Positions 1 to 8,199 of a stretch of 64,000 nt of DNA are shown here, piece by piece. A model generated the notes under the pieces. The model made no database searches. It was not told the DNA's origin and was given only the letters and a program-made list of their open reading frames with translations. A program made the translations under genes and the position numbers. The first letter of the stretch is position 1. Every line of letters starts with the position of its first letter. The stretch comes from Amycolatopsis vancoresmycina (GTDB taxonomy: Bacteria > Actinomycetota > Actinomycetes > Mycobacteriales > Pseudonocardiaceae): positions 372,001 to 436,000 of the forward strand of contig NZ_JNYY01000005.1 of assembly GCF_000716785.1 (NCBI RefSeq). The letters run 5' to 3'.

Positions 1-700
1 GGTAGACGAGGTAGGTCTTGCCGTTGTCGGCCTTCGCCAGCAGCGCCTCGTTCTCGCCCAGCTCGGCGCCGAGGCCGCCGGGCGCGACGCCGCCGAAGAC
101 GTAGGTGTTGGTCCGGCCGGTGTCGGGGTTCGGCAGCGACGGATCGAGCTGCACCTGGTCGCAGACGGCCCAATTCGCGGAAATCCGCTGGGAATCCGTC
201 GGGATCAGCTGCGGGCCGTCCGGAATACCGGTCAGTTTGTCGCGGGGAATGTCCTTCAGCTGCTCGTCGGAAACGACCGTGGGATTCTTCACACTCGCCG
301 CGCCCGCCGCGGCGGGCTGGGCGGGCGCCGCGGTCGCGCCACCGGTGCCGCCGCCGGGCTGCTTCGACTGCGCCAGCAGGAGAAGCCGCGCCGAAGCGAG
401 GTTGAAGGTCGGGATCAGCTTCTTCGGGTTGCCCGTGACGACGTACACCGTGCCGGACTGCTCGCCGATCACGATGTTCCCGGCCGCCGGCACCGAAGGC
501 GCCGGGCTGAGCAGCCCCCAGACGACGAACACGATCATGCCCAGCGCCCCCAGCACGACACCGACGATCGTGGCCCGCGTGTGGGTGCGCATCGGGTCGT
601 GCAGCATCACCGCGTCCCGCCGGACCAGCGCCGACTGCATCCGCCGCAGGACGAACTGGTACGCCTGGACCTGAGACTTAGTCGTGGGTGTTGATGGCAT
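1..700 (-). CDS. eccB: Type VII secretion protein EccB (3' part outside window)
   Basis: The reverse strand from the ATG at 700 reads MPSTPTTKSQVQAYQFVLRR, the typical EccB opening. It is followed by a short cytoplasmic segment, one membrane helix at about residues 45-65 (IVGVVLGALGMIVFVVWG) and a periplasmic domain that is still open at base 1, so about 233 codons are present. EccB is a core membrane component of the ESX translocon, anchored by one helix with its bulk outside the membrane. The gene is divergent from eccE, with about 155 bp between starts. The family call is firm; which ESX subtype this is cannot be told from the fragment. Confidence 0.85.
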   Translation of the reverse strand, partial: MPSTPTTKSQVQAYQFVLRRMQSALVRRDAVMLHDPMRTHTRATIVGVVLGALGMIVFVVWGLLSPAPSVPAAGNIVIGEQSGTVYVVTGNPKKLIPTFNLASARLLLLAQSKQPGGGTGGATAAPAQPAAAGAASVKNPTVVSDEQLKDIPRDKLTGIPDGPQLIPTDSQRISANWAVCDQVQLDPSLPNPDTGRTNTYVFGGVAPGGLGAELGENEALLAKADNGKTYLVY

Positions 701-856
701 TCTCGACCTACAGCTCTCCCCGTCGCGGTACGGTTCCGCAGGATAGCCGTACGGGGACCGTCTGGTGTGGGGTTTCTACCAACTCAGGCTAGGGTCGGGC
801 ACCCCGGGACCCGGCTTCCGGGTATGCAGCAAGCACGAGGGGAAGAGAAAGCGGCG
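701..856. promoter_or_regulatory. Divergent eccB/eccE promoter region
   Basis: This is the only non-coding DNA between the two divergent type VII secretion genes. A TAGGGT hexamer at about 791-796 could serve as -10 for eccE. I see no clear operator. Confidence 0.35.
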
Positions 857-2527
857 ATGTCCGTCACCAACCCGCCACGCCCGCCCGGCCCGCCCGGGCC
901 CCCGCCGCCCGGACGCCAGCCGGGCCCGCCGCCGCGGCCGGGCAGACCCGGTGGTCCGGGCGGGGTGCCGGGCGGACCCGGCGGCCCCGGTGGCGTTCCC
1001 GGTGGCCCGGCTGGAAGCCCGAGCGGACCACACGCCGTCCCCGGCGCACCCGGAATGCCCCCGCGCGGTCCCGGCGGCCCCGTACCCGGCCCGGGCGGAC
1101 GTCCTAATGGGCCCGGCGGTCCCGTGCCCGGCGGTCCCGGCGGTCCCGGCGGCGGCGGTCCTGGTGGCCCCGGTGGGCCTGGTGGTCCTGGTGGGCCTGG
1201 CGGCCCGGGCGGACCCGGCGGCGGCTCCGGCGGCCCGCAGGGGCCCGACGACAGCAGCCCGGCCGCTCCCCCGGCCGGCGGCGCGACCCGGATGGCGCCG
1301 CCCGCGCGGCGCCGCTCCTCCGGTGTCACCCTCGGCCCGCTGCCCGTGGCCAACCTCGTCGTGCTCGAAGTCGGCCTCGCGATCGGCCTGGTGCTGCTCG
1401 CCATCGACATGAAGCTGAAGTGGATCGGCGTCGGCATCGTCGGCTTCGCCCTCATCGTCGCGCTGCTGCGCTGGCGCGGCCGCTGGTTCACCCAGTGGGT
1501 CGGCCTGACGCTGCGCTACTCCTTCCGCTCGCACGACCGGGTCGCGAACCCGCTGCCGCCGAGCACCGTCGAGGAGCTGGCCGCCGAAGAGACCACGGTG
1601 ACCGGCCCCGACGACGCCCGCGTGAACCTGCTGCGCCTCGCCGTGCCCGACCTCGTCGTCGCGCACGGCGTCGACCACGAACGCCAGCAGGTCGGGCTCG
1701 CCTGGAACGACGGCACGTGGACGGCGGTGCTGCTCGTCGAGCCGGCACCGGCGTTGATCACCCAGGCCGACGGGGCCCCGAGCCTGCCGCTGTCGGCGCT
1801 CGCCCCCTGCCTCGAGGACCGCGGCGTGGTCCTCGACTCCATCCAGATGATCTGGCACTGCTACCCGGGCAGCGCGGCGCTGCCGTCGGACTCGCCGGCG
1901 CTCAGCTCCTACATGGAGGTGCTGGGCCCGCTGCCCGCGGCGGCGCGGCGAACGACGTGGGTGGCGATCCGGCTCGACCCGCGGCGCTGCCCGGCGGCGA
2001 TCCGGGAACGCGGCGGCGGCGTGGTCGGCGCCCACCGCGCGCTGATCGGCGCGCTGTCCCGCGTCCGGAACGCCTTGGAGTCCCAGGGCGTGCCCACGCG
2101 GCCGCTCGACCCCGACGAGCTGCTGCGGGCGAGCATCTCGGCCGCCGAGCTGACCGCCGTGGCCGGTTCGCCCGCCAAGGTGACGCTGCAGGAACGCTGG
2201 TCCGGCGTGACGGCGGCCGGGATCGGGCACGCGAGCTACGCCATCACCGGCTGGCCGAAGGGCAAGGTCAGCAGCAGCCTGAACGCGCTGACGAGCGTCC
2301 GCGCGCTGTCGGCGACGCTGGCGATGTCGATCTCGCCGGCGTCCGACGAAGGCAAGATCGGGCTGCGCGGCGTGGTCCGGCTGAGCGCCCGCAACCCGCG
2401 TGAGCTCGACGCCGCCGACCAGCGGCTGCACGGGCTGTCCGAGCGGCTGGGGGTGGACCTGACCCCGCTGCGCGGCCTGCAGGTCTCCGCGTTCGCCGCG
2501 ACGTTGCCGATCGGAGGTACGGCATGA
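857..2527 (+). CDS. eccE: Type VII secretion protein EccE with Gly/Pro-rich N-terminus
   Basis: The product is 556 aa from ATG 857 (MSVTNPPRPP), preceded by a GA-rich stretch (GAGGGGAAGAGAAAG). An in-frame start at 767 exists but would add an unconserved N-terminus. Residues 1 to about 140 are a collagen-like run of Gly-Gly-Pro and Pro-Gly repeats. Two adjacent membrane helices follow at about 160-205 (NLVVLEVGLAIGLVLLAI, then VGIVGFALIVALL), then a soluble C-terminal domain, which is the EccE architecture. EccE sits at the periphery of the ESX membrane complex. It overlaps the next gene by ATGA, so the two are translationally coupled. The long Gly/Pro extension is unusual for the family. Confidence 0.75.
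   Translation: MSVTNPPRPPGPPGPPPPGRQPGPPPRPGRPGGPGGVPGGPGGPGGVPGGPAGSPSGPHAVPGAPGMPPRGPGGPVPGPGGRPNGPGGPVPGGPGGPGGGGPGGPGGPGGPGGPGGPGGPGGGSGGPQGPDDSSPAAPPAGGATRMAPPARRRSSGVTLGPLPVANLVVLEVGLAIGLVLLAIDMKLKWIGVGIVGFALIVALLRWRGRWFTQWVGLTLRYSFRSHDRVANPLPPSTVEELAAEETTVTGPDDARVNLLRLAVPDLVVAHGVDHERQQVGLAWNDGTWTAVLLVEPAPALITQADGAPSLPLSALAPCLEDRGVVLDSIQMIWHCYPGSAALPSDSPALSSYMEVLGPLPAAARRTTWVAIRLDPRRCPAAIRERGGGVVGAHRALIGALSRVRNALESQGVPTRPLDPDELLRASISAAELTAVAGSPAKVTLQERWSGVTAAGIGHASYAITGWPKGKVSSSLNALTSVRALSATLAMSISPASDEGKIGLRGVVRLSARNPRELDAADQRLHGLSERLGVDLTPLRGLQVSAFAATLPIGGTA
890..1255 (+). repeat. Collagen-like GGP/PGG coding repeat in eccE
   Basis: Imperfect repeats of ggtcccggc/ggtcctggt encode runs of Gly-Gly-Pro, densest at 1120-1225. 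The DNA itself is repetitive, so copy number may vary between strains. Confidence 0.7.
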
Positions 2528-3243
2528 GCTCCCGCGTCCGCGACGCCGGGCAGAACAGCGGGGTGGCGCCGGAGTTCACGGTGGACCCCGCGATGCTCGA
2601 CGCGATCAGCCCGTCGGGCGACCGCGGCGGCATCGTGCTCGGCTCGGGCCTGAAGGGCGAGCCGCTGACGATCTCGGCGCTGCGCTCGACGCCGACGCGC
2701 ATCGTGCTGGTGGGCGGGCTGTACCTGGCCCGCCAGGTCGCCCTGCGCGCGATGGCCGTCGGCGCGTGGGTCGTGGTGGCCACCGGGCGCCCGACGGAGT
2801 GGCAGGTGCTGTCACGGGCGGCCGGCAGCCGCGACGGGCGGCCGTCGCCGCTGGTGCAGATCCGCCGGCTCTCGCCGGTCGAGCTGCCCCGGCCGTCGGA
2901 GGACGCGCCGCTGCTCGTGGTGACGGACGGCGGCCCGACGCCGCAGGACCTGTTCCCGCCCCGCTCGCCGTGGCAGACGACGGTGTACGTGCTGCCGTAC
3001 CTGCACCCGCAGGCGGGCATGACGGCCAACGCGGCGGACCTGGTGCTGATGCAGCGCCTCCCGGCCGGCCAGGCCGAGCTGGCGGGCCGGATCTGGAACC
3101 TGCCGCCGCAGATGATGCGCCAGCTGACGATGCTGAAGGACGACCAGGTGGTGGCTCTGGGCCGCAACCTCTGGCGCCCCCTGCGCCTGGTCACGACGAG
3201 CAAGGAACAACAGCTCCTGGGCCCGGTCCGCCGCGGCGACTGA
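2524..3243 (+). CDS. Uncharacterised type VII secretion-associated protein
   Basis: The product is 239 aa and starts inside the eccE stop (ATGA overlap), so it is coupled to eccE. I do not recognise a named family. The sequence looks like one soluble alpha/beta domain: a Rossmann-like segment (RIVLVGGLYLARQVALRAMAVGAWVVVATG, about residues 60-90), then LLVVTDGG at about 130, with no signal peptide or membrane helix. It has neither a WXG motif nor a YxxxD/E tail, so a role in the secretion machine seems likelier than being a substrate. A hairpin terminator follows 10 bp after the stop. Confidence 0.6.
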   Translation: MSSRVRDAGQNSGVAPEFTVDPAMLDAISPSGDRGGIVLGSGLKGEPLTISALRSTPTRIVLVGGLYLARQVALRAMAVGAWVVVATGRPTEWQVLSRAAGSRDGRPSPLVQIRRLSPVELPRPSEDAPLLVVTDGGPTPQDLFPPRSPWQTTVYVLPYLHPQAGMTANAADLVLMQRLPAGQAELAGRIWNLPPQMMRQLTMLKDDQVVALGRNLWRPLRLVTTSKEQQLLGPVRRGD

Positions 3244-3253
3244 CCCTCACCCC

Positions 3254-3297
3254 TCGTGAGTGAGAAACAGTGTTCTAACACTGTTTCTCACTCACGA
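3254..3297. terminator. Bidirectional hairpin, member 1 of a three-copy family
   Basis: This is a perfect inverted repeat with 21-nt arms (3254-3274 and 3277-3297) around the dinucleotide CT. The arms begin TCGTGAGTG and end GTT. It sits between the convergent ends of the type VII operon and truA. Closely related hairpins occur at 8445-8488 and 33155-33198. Confidence 0.8.
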
Positions 3298-4191
3298 CGG
3301 GGTGGTGCGGATGTTGCGGGTTTGGGCGGCGCGGGCGGCGAGTTCGGTGTCCGGGGGGTAGTCGACCGCGGTGAGGGTGAGGCCGTGGGCCGGGGCCACC
3401 GCGCTGTCGCGGATGCCGCTCTCCAGGACCTTCGACGGCCAAGCGTCGGAGCGGCGGCCGTCGCCGACCAGGAGCAGGACCCCCACCAGGCTGCGGACCA
3501 TCGAATGGCAGAACGCGTCCGCCGAGACGCGGACCTCCAGCAGGTGGTCGTCCACCCGCTCCCACTCCAGGCGCTGCAGCTCGCGGATCGTCGTGCCCGT
3601 CTCGCGCTGCTTGCAGTACGCCGCGAAGTCGTGCAAGCCCAGCAGTTCCGCCGCCGCCGCGTTCATCGCGTCCGTCGACAGTGGACGGTTCCAGGCGAGG
3701 GTGTCGTTGCGGCGCAACGGGTCCACCCCCCAGGGCGCGTCGGAGACCCGGTAGCGGTAGTGACGGCGGATCGCCGAGAACCGGGCGTCGAACCCCTCGG
3801 GGGCGATCCGGGCGCCCAACACCCGGACGTCACCCGGCAGGAGGCGGTTCCAGCGGCCCGCCATCCGCGTCAGGTCCGGGATGCCCTCCGCCGACACGGG
3901 AATCCGGCCGGAAGGCGCAGACAGGGGCACCACGTCGACGTGCACCACCTGGCCGGTCGCGTGGACGCCGGCGTCCGTGCGGCCCGCCACGACGACGGAC
4001 TTCGGGACCGCGGCTCCCGGCGGCTGCTTCTGCAGCGCCTCCTCCAGCAGCCCCTGGACCGTCCGGCGGCCCGGCTGGCGGGCCCAGCCCGAGAAGTCCG
4101 TGCCGTCGTAGGAGACGTCCAGGCGCAGACGAACGAGCCCGCCCTCCCCGAGGGGAGTGGCGGGCTCGTCCGGTGTCGAATCGGCCGTCAG
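3292..4191 (-). CDS. truA: tRNA pseudouridine(38-40) synthase TruA
   Basis: TruA isomerises uridines 38-40 of the tRNA anticodon arm to pseudouridine. The catalytic-Asp motif is intact (AGRTDAGVHATGQ), as is the C-terminal FCHSMVRSLVG element. The start is odd: between the rplQ stop and the conserved LDVSYDGTDFSGW there is no in-frame ATG, GTG or TTG. A CTG at 4189-4191 follows AAGAAGGA by about 8 nt, which is a good ribosome site. I therefore use CTG, giving about 299 aa, a normal length. It is the last gene of the infA-rplQ transcription unit. Confidence 0.85.
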   Translation of the reverse strand: MTADSTPDEPATPLGEGGLVRLRLDVSYDGTDFSGWARQPGRRTVQGLLEEALQKQPPGAAVPKSVVVAGRTDAGVHATGQVVHVDVVPLSAPSGRIPVSAEGIPDLTRMAGRWNRLLPGDVRVLGARIAPEGFDARFSAIRRHYRYRVSDAPWGVDPLRRNDTLAWNRPLSTDAMNAAAAELLGLHDFAAYCKQRETGTTIRELQRLEWERVDDHLLEVRVSADAFCHSMVRSLVGVLLLVGDGRRSDAWPSKVLESGIRDSAVAPAHGLTLTAVDYPPDTELAARAAQTRNIRTTPS

Positions 4192-4195
4192 GACG

Positions 4196-4744
4196 TCAGT
4201 CCTTCTTGGCGTCCGCGTCCGCGTCGTCCGAAGCCGGGGCTTCGGTCTCGGCAGCAGCGGCGGTGTCCTCGGCCGGAGCCTCCTCGGCGGCGGGCGCCTC
4301 GGTGGTCTCCTCGGCCACCGGGGCGGCGGCCTTCTCGTCCTTCGCGAACTTCGTCTTGCGAGCACGCTCGGCTTCCGAAGTCACCGTCTTCTCGGCCACC
4401 AGCTCGATGACGGCCATGGCGGCGTTGTCGCCCTTGCGCGGCATCGTCTTGGTGATCCGGGTGTAGCCACCCGCGCGCTCCGCGAAGTGCGGACCGATCT
4501 CCGCGAACAGCTTGTGCACGACGTCCTTGTCACGGACGACCTTCTGCACCTGACGACGGTTGTGCAGGTCGCCCCGCTTCGCCTTCGTGATCAGCTTCTC
4601 GGCCAGCGGGCGGACCCGGCGGGCCTTCGCCTCGGTGGTCGTGATCTTGCCGTGCTCGAACAGCTGCGTGGCCAAGTTGGCCAGGATCAGCCGCTCGTGC
4701 GCGGACGACCCGCCGAGCCGGGCTCCCTTGGTAGGGGTGGGCAT
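4196..4744 (-). CDS. rplQ: 50S ribosomal protein L17
   Basis: The product is 182 aa, opening MPTPTKGARLGGSSAHERL. The conserved L17 core spans about residues 1-120. A low-complexity tail of Ala, Glu and Asp (about 125-182) makes it longer than the roughly 120-130 aa of most bacteria; such tails are common in actinobacterial L17. It lies 41 bp downstream of rpoA and ends beside the probable CTG start of truA. Confidence 0.97.
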   Translation of the reverse strand: MPTPTKGARLGGSSAHERLILANLATQLFEHGKITTTEAKARRVRPLAEKLITKAKRGDLHNRRQVQKVVRDKDVVHKLFAEIGPHFAERAGGYTRITKTMPRKGDNAAMAVIELVAEKTVTSEAERARKTKFAKDEKAAAPVAEETTEAPAAEEAPAEDTAAAAETEAPASDDADADAKKD

Positions 4745-4785
4745 TGGTTCTCCTAGTTCAGCTCACAGCGTCCAGGCACACGGCC

Positions 4786-5856
4786 TCAGAGCTGCTCGGT
4801 CTCTGCGTAGTCCTGGCCATCGTCGTGGCCGTCCGAAATCCCGTCGGCGATGCCACCGACACCCTCCGACCAGCCTTCACCGTCGTAGCTGGCGGCCGCC
4901 GCGGTCGGGTCGAACCCGGGCGGGCTGTCCTTCAGCGCGAGGCCGAGGCCGACGAGCTTGAGCTTGACCTCGTCGATCGACTTGGCGCCGAAGTTGCGGA
5001 TGTCGAGCAGGTCCGCCTCGCTGCGCGAGACGAGCTCGCCCACCGTGTGGATGCCCTCGCGCTTGAGGCAGTTGTACGACCGGACGGTGAGGTCCAGGTC
5101 CTCGATCGGCATCGCGTAGGCGGCGATGGTGTCCGCCTCCTGCGGCGACGGGCCGATCTCGATGCCCTCGGCGTCGACGTTCAGCTCGCGGGCGAGACCG
5201 AACAGCTCCACCAGCGTCTTGCCGGCCGACGCGACCGCGTCGCGCGGCGTGATCGACGGCTTGGTCTCGACGTCCAGGATCAGCTTGTCGAAGTCGGTGC
5301 GCTGCTCGACACGGGTGGCCTCGACCTTGTAGGTCACCTTGAGCACCGGCGAGTAGATCGAGTCGACCGGGATCCGGCCGATCTCCGCGCCCGCCTGCTT
5401 GTTCTGCAGGGCCGGAACGTAACCGCGGCCGCGCTCGACGACGAGCTCGATCTCGAGCTTGCCCTTGCCGTTCAGCGACGCGATGTGCAGATCCGGGTTG
5501 TGCACGGTGACACCCGCCGGCGGCACGATGTCGGCCGCCGTGACCTCACCCGGGCCCTGCTTGCGCAGGTACATGGTGACCGGCTCGTCCTCTTCCGAGG
5601 ACACCACGAGCTCCTTGAGGTTCAGGATGATGTCGGTGACGTCTTCCTTCACCCCGGGAACGGTGGTGAACTCGTGCAGCACGCCGTCGATGCGGATGCT
5701 CGTCACGGCCGCGCCCGGGATGGACGACAGCAGCGTACGACGCAGCGAGTTGCCGAGCGTGTAGCCGAAGCCGGGCTCCAGCGGTTCGATGGTGAACCGG
5801 GAGCGGGTCTCGTTGACCGTCTCTTCGCCGAGAGCCGGCCGCTGGGAAATCAGCAT
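4786..5856 (-). CDS. rpoA: DNA-directed RNA polymerase alpha subunit
   Basis: The product is 356 aa. The N-terminal assembly domain (LEPGFGYTLGNSLRRTLLSS) and C-terminal DNA/activator-binding domain (SYNCLKREGIHTVGELV, NFGAKSIDEVK) are complete. An acidic tail (SDGHDDGQDYAETEQL) ends the protein. It forms the core enzyme with RpoB and RpoC, encoded at 40573-48081. Confidence 0.98.
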   Translation of the reverse strand: MLISQRPALGEETVNETRSRFTIEPLEPGFGYTLGNSLRRTLLSSIPGAAVTSIRIDGVLHEFTTVPGVKEDVTDIILNLKELVVSSEEDEPVTMYLRKQGPGEVTAADIVPPAGVTVHNPDLHIASLNGKGKLEIELVVERGRGYVPALQNKQAGAEIGRIPVDSIYSPVLKVTYKVEATRVEQRTDFDKLILDVETKPSITPRDAVASAGKTLVELFGLARELNVDAEGIEIGPSPQEADTIAAYAMPIEDLDLTVRSYNCLKREGIHTVGELVSRSEADLLDIRNFGAKSIDEVKLKLVGLGLALKDSPPGFDPTAAAASYDGEGWSEGVGGIADGISDGHDDGQDYAETEQL

Positions 5857-5913
5857 TTCTTCCTAATTCCTTTCCAGACGACGCCCGCCATATGACGTCG
5901 AAGGGATGGCGCG

Positions 5914-5940
5914 GCGGCGGCGCACCTGTTGCGCCGCCGC
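5914..5940 (-). other. GC-rich hairpin between rpsD and rpoA
   Basis: This is an inverted repeat with 11-bp arms (5914-5924 and 5930-5940, GCGGCGGCGCA) and a 5-nt loop in the 150-bp rpsD-rpoA gap. It may be an attenuator or processing site that sets the rpoA level apart from the ribosomal genes. There is no U-run. Confidence 0.5.
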
Positions 5941-6006
5941 CCGTACTCCAGCCAGGGCCGGACTACTCTGCTTTCTGGGGCAAGCCCCAGACCCCAAATC
6001 TAAAAA

Positions 6007-6612
6007 CTACTTGGAGTAGAGCTCGACGATCAGCTGTTCCTGAACCGGAACGTCGATCTGCGCACGCTCCGGGAGCTGGTGGACCAGCACGCGGAGGTTG
6101 GACTGGACGACCTGCAGCCACGCCGGGATCGGGCGGTCGCCGAAGGACTCCTTGGCCACGACGAAGGGCAGCATCGCGAACGACTTCGGCCGCACGTCGA
6201 TGATGTCCCACTTCGAGACCTGGAACGAGGGAACGTTGACCTTGACGCCGTTGACCAGGAAGTGGCCGTGGCTCACCAGCTGGCGCGCCTGGCGGCGCGT
6301 GCGGGCGATGCCGGCGCGGTAGATCACGTTGTCCAGGCGGGACTCGAGGATCTGCAGCAGGTTCTCACCGGTCTTGCCCGGACGCCGGACGGCTTCCTTG
6401 TAGTACCGGACGAACTGACGCTCGAGAACGCCGTAGGTGTAGCGAGCCTTCTGCTTCTCCTGCGACTGCAGGAGGTACTCGGACTCCTTGATGCGCCCGC
6501 GGCCGTGCTGGCCCGGCGGGTAGGGGCGACGCTCGAAAGCCTGGTCGCCGCCGATGAGGTCAACCTTGAGGCGACGCGAAATACGCGTCGCGGGGCCGGT
6601 GTAACGAGCCAT
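6007..6612 (-). CDS. rpsD: 30S ribosomal protein S4
   Basis: The product is 201 aa, opening MARYTGPATRISRRLKVDL. The S4 RNA-binding domain is complete (RLDNVIYRAGIARTRRQARQ, VSHGHFLVNG). The N-terminus lacks the Cys zinc motif, so this is the C-minus form. It is a primary 16S rRNA binder and sits 23 bp downstream of rpsK. Confidence 0.98.
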   Translation of the reverse strand: MARYTGPATRISRRLKVDLIGGDQAFERRPYPPGQHGRGRIKESEYLLQSQEKQKARYTYGVLERQFVRYYKEAVRRPGKTGENLLQILESRLDNVIYRAGIARTRRQARQLVSHGHFLVNGVKVNVPSFQVSKWDIIDVRPKSFAMLPFVVAKESFGDRPIPAWLQVVQSNLRVLVHQLPERAQIDVPVQEQLIVELYSK

Positions 6613-6635
6613 TTCTTCTTACTCCTCCCCGTTCC

Positions 6636-7043
6636 TCAGACCCGGCGCCGCTTGGGCGGGCGGCAGCCGTTGTGAGGCTGCGGGGTCACGTCCTGGATGG
6701 TGCCGACCTCGAGGCCGGCCGCCTGCAGCGAGCGGATCGCCGTCTCGCGGCCCGAACCCGGGCCCTTCACGAAGACGTCGACCTTCTTCATGCCGTGCTC
6801 GGCGGCCTTGCGGGCAGCGTTCTCGGCGGCCATCTGCGCGGCGAACGGGGTGGACTTGCGCGAGCCCTTGAAGCCCACGTGCCCACTCGACGCCCACGCG
6901 ATCACGGCACCGGTCGGGTCCGTGATCGAGACGATGGTGTTGTTGAAGGTGCTCTTGATGTGCGCGTGACCGTGCGCGACATTCTTCTTTTCCTTGCGGC
7001 GGACCTTCTTGGCCCCGGCCGCAGTACGAGACTTCGGTGGCAT
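6636..7043 (-). CDS. rpsK: 30S ribosomal protein S11
   Basis: The product is 135 aa. Conserved segments include HIKSTFNNTIVSITDPTG and KGPGSGRETAIRSLQAAGL. It is preceded by AGGAGAACC about 8 nt before the ATG. It follows the small unknown gene at 7062-7247 rather than rpsM, which is the usual neighbour. Confidence 0.98.
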   Translation of the reverse strand: MPPKSRTAAGAKKVRRKEKKNVAHGHAHIKSTFNNTIVSITDPTGAVIAWASSGHVGFKGSRKSTPFAAQMAAENAARKAAEHGMKKVDVFVKGPGSGRETAIRSLQAAGLEVGTIQDVTPQPHNGCRPPKRRRV

Positions 7044-7061
7044 GTTCTGAGGGTTCTCCTG

Positions 7062-7247
7062 TTAGCGCGCGTTCTCTTGGTGAGCGGCGACCGCTTCGGC
7101 CTGGCCGCGCCGGATGATCGAACCGGCGTCGGTGTACAGGTTGCGGAGCGCCATCGGGCGGGCGTAGAGCGCCTTGGGCGAGACACAAGCCGAGCCGCGG
7201 CGGTGAACGCCACCCATCTGCACGACCTTCTTGCCCTGGACGCTCAC
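7062..7247 (-). CDS. Small uncharacterised protein inserted between rpsM and rpsK
   Basis: The product is 61 aa from GTG 7247, which overlaps the rpsM stop as GTGA. It begins VSVQGKKVVQMGGVHRRGSA and ends AEAVAAHQENAR. It is basic, with one Cys and no membrane segment or zinc motif. Codon third positions are strongly G/C, as in real genes here. The rpsK ribosome site follows directly. The usual bacterial order is rpsM-rpsK with nothing between. I do not recognise the family; it could be a lineage-specific ribosome-associated protein. Confidence 0.6.
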   Translation of the reverse strand: MSVQGKKVVQMGGVHRRGSACVSPKALYARPMALRNLYTDAGSIIRRGQAEAVAAHQENAR

Positions 7248-7624
7248 TTCTTGCCAGCCTTCTTCTTGCCGGCGACCGTCTTCTTCGGACCCTTGCGGGT
7301 GCGGGCGTTCGTCTTGGTGCGCTGACCACGGACGGGAAGTCCGCGGCGCCAGCGAAGGCCCTCGTAGCACCCGATCTCGATCTTCCGACGGATGTCGGCG
7401 TTCACCTCACGGCGAAGGTCACCCTCGACCTTGAAGTTCTCTTCGATGTACGTACGCAGCTTCGCGAGGTCGTCATCGCTGAGGTCCTTGACGCGGGTGT
7501 CCGCGTTGAGCTCGGCAGCCTTGATGAGCTGCTTCGAGCGGGTACGGCCGATGCCGTAGATGTAGGTAAGCGCGATCTCCAACCGCTTTTCGCGGGGGAG
7601 GTCTACGCCAGCGAGTCGTGCCAT
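7244..7624 (-). CDS. rpsM: 30S ribosomal protein S13
   Basis: The product is 126 aa, opening MARLAGVDLPREKRLEIALT. The helix-two-turns-helix region (YIYGIGRTRSKQLIKAAEL) and Lys-rich tail (KGPKKTVAGKKKAGKK) that reaches the P-site are present. Its stop overlaps the GTG of the small unknown gene. Confidence 0.98.
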   Translation of the reverse strand: MARLAGVDLPREKRLEIALTYIYGIGRTRSKQLIKAAELNADTRVKDLSDDDLAKLRTYIEENFKVEGDLRREVNADIRRKIEIGCYEGLRWRRGLPVRGQRTKTNARTRKGPKKTVAGKKKAGKK

Positions 7625-7830
7625 TGGCGCTGATGCTCCTTCATTGAATTCATCTCCAGGTCTGCTCCCCGTCCGGTTCCGGGACCGACTCGCCTGTCGT
7701 GCCCTCGGCTTGCGCCTCGGGTGTCCCAGCCCCGGCCTGAAGTCCGGGGGTGAACCGGTTCACTCACGTGAACCGGCAGGTGCGGGGAGGTTGTGTAGCC
7801 GTCAATCCACTCTGGTCGAGTGCTGGATGA
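7625..7830 (-). other. rpmJ-rpsM intergenic leader
   Basis: About 200 bp lies between rpmJ and rpsM without a supported gene. It contains a perfect 14-bp palindrome GTGAACCGGTTCAC (about 7752-7765), followed by a second GTGAACCGG. It may be a leader or internal promoter region for the rpsM operon; no function is shown. Confidence 0.35.
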
Positions 7831-7944
7831 TCAGCCCTGCCGCTGCTTGTGCCGCAGGTTCTCGCAGATCACCATGATCCGGCCGTGACGGCGGATCACC
7901 TTGCACTTGTCGCAGATCTTCTTGACGCTCGGCTGGACCTTCAC
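7831..7944 (-). CDS. rpmJ: 50S ribosomal protein L36
   Basis: The product is 37 aa from GTG 7944, too short for routine ORF calling. It reads (M)KVQPSVKKICDKCKVIRRHG and ends RHKQRQG. It is the zinc-binding form, with Cys11, Cys14, Cys27 and His32. A GGAGA element lies about 10 nt before the start. It follows infA, as is normal. Confidence 0.96.
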   Translation of the reverse strand: MKVQPSVKKICDKCKVIRRHGRIMVICENLRHKQRQG

Positions 7945-7977
7945 GTCTTCTGCTCTCCTGTTAGCCGCTCTTCGTGA

Positions 7978-8199
7978 TCACTTGTAGCGGTAGACGATGC
8001 GACCACGAGAGAGGTCGTAGGGCGAAAGCTCCACGACAACCCTGTCCTCGGGCAGGATGCGGATGTAGTGCTGCCGCATCTTGCCGCTGATGTGAGCCAG
8101 GACCTTGTGGCCGTTCTCCAACTCGACGCGGAACATCGCGTTGGGGAGCGGCTCGACTACGCGGCCTTCGACCTCGATGGCCCCGTCTTTCTTCGCCAT
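7978..8199 (-). CDS. infA: Translation initiation factor IF-1
   Basis: The product is 73 aa from ATG 8199 (MAKKDGAIEVEGRVVEPLPN). It is a single OB fold of normal length ending RGRIVYRYK. In-frame codons further upstream are discarded because IF-1 begins MAKKD. It occupies the ribosomal A site during initiation. Confidence 0.98.
   Translation of the reverse strand: MAKKDGAIEVEGRVVEPLPNAMFRVELENGHKVLAHISGKMRQHYIRILPEDRVVVELSPYDLSRGRIVYRYK

Noticed and set aside
776..2431. 551-codon minus-strand frame opposite eccE
   Set aside because: Shadow of the Gly/Pro-rich repeat and low-complexity Arg/Gly/Asp composition.
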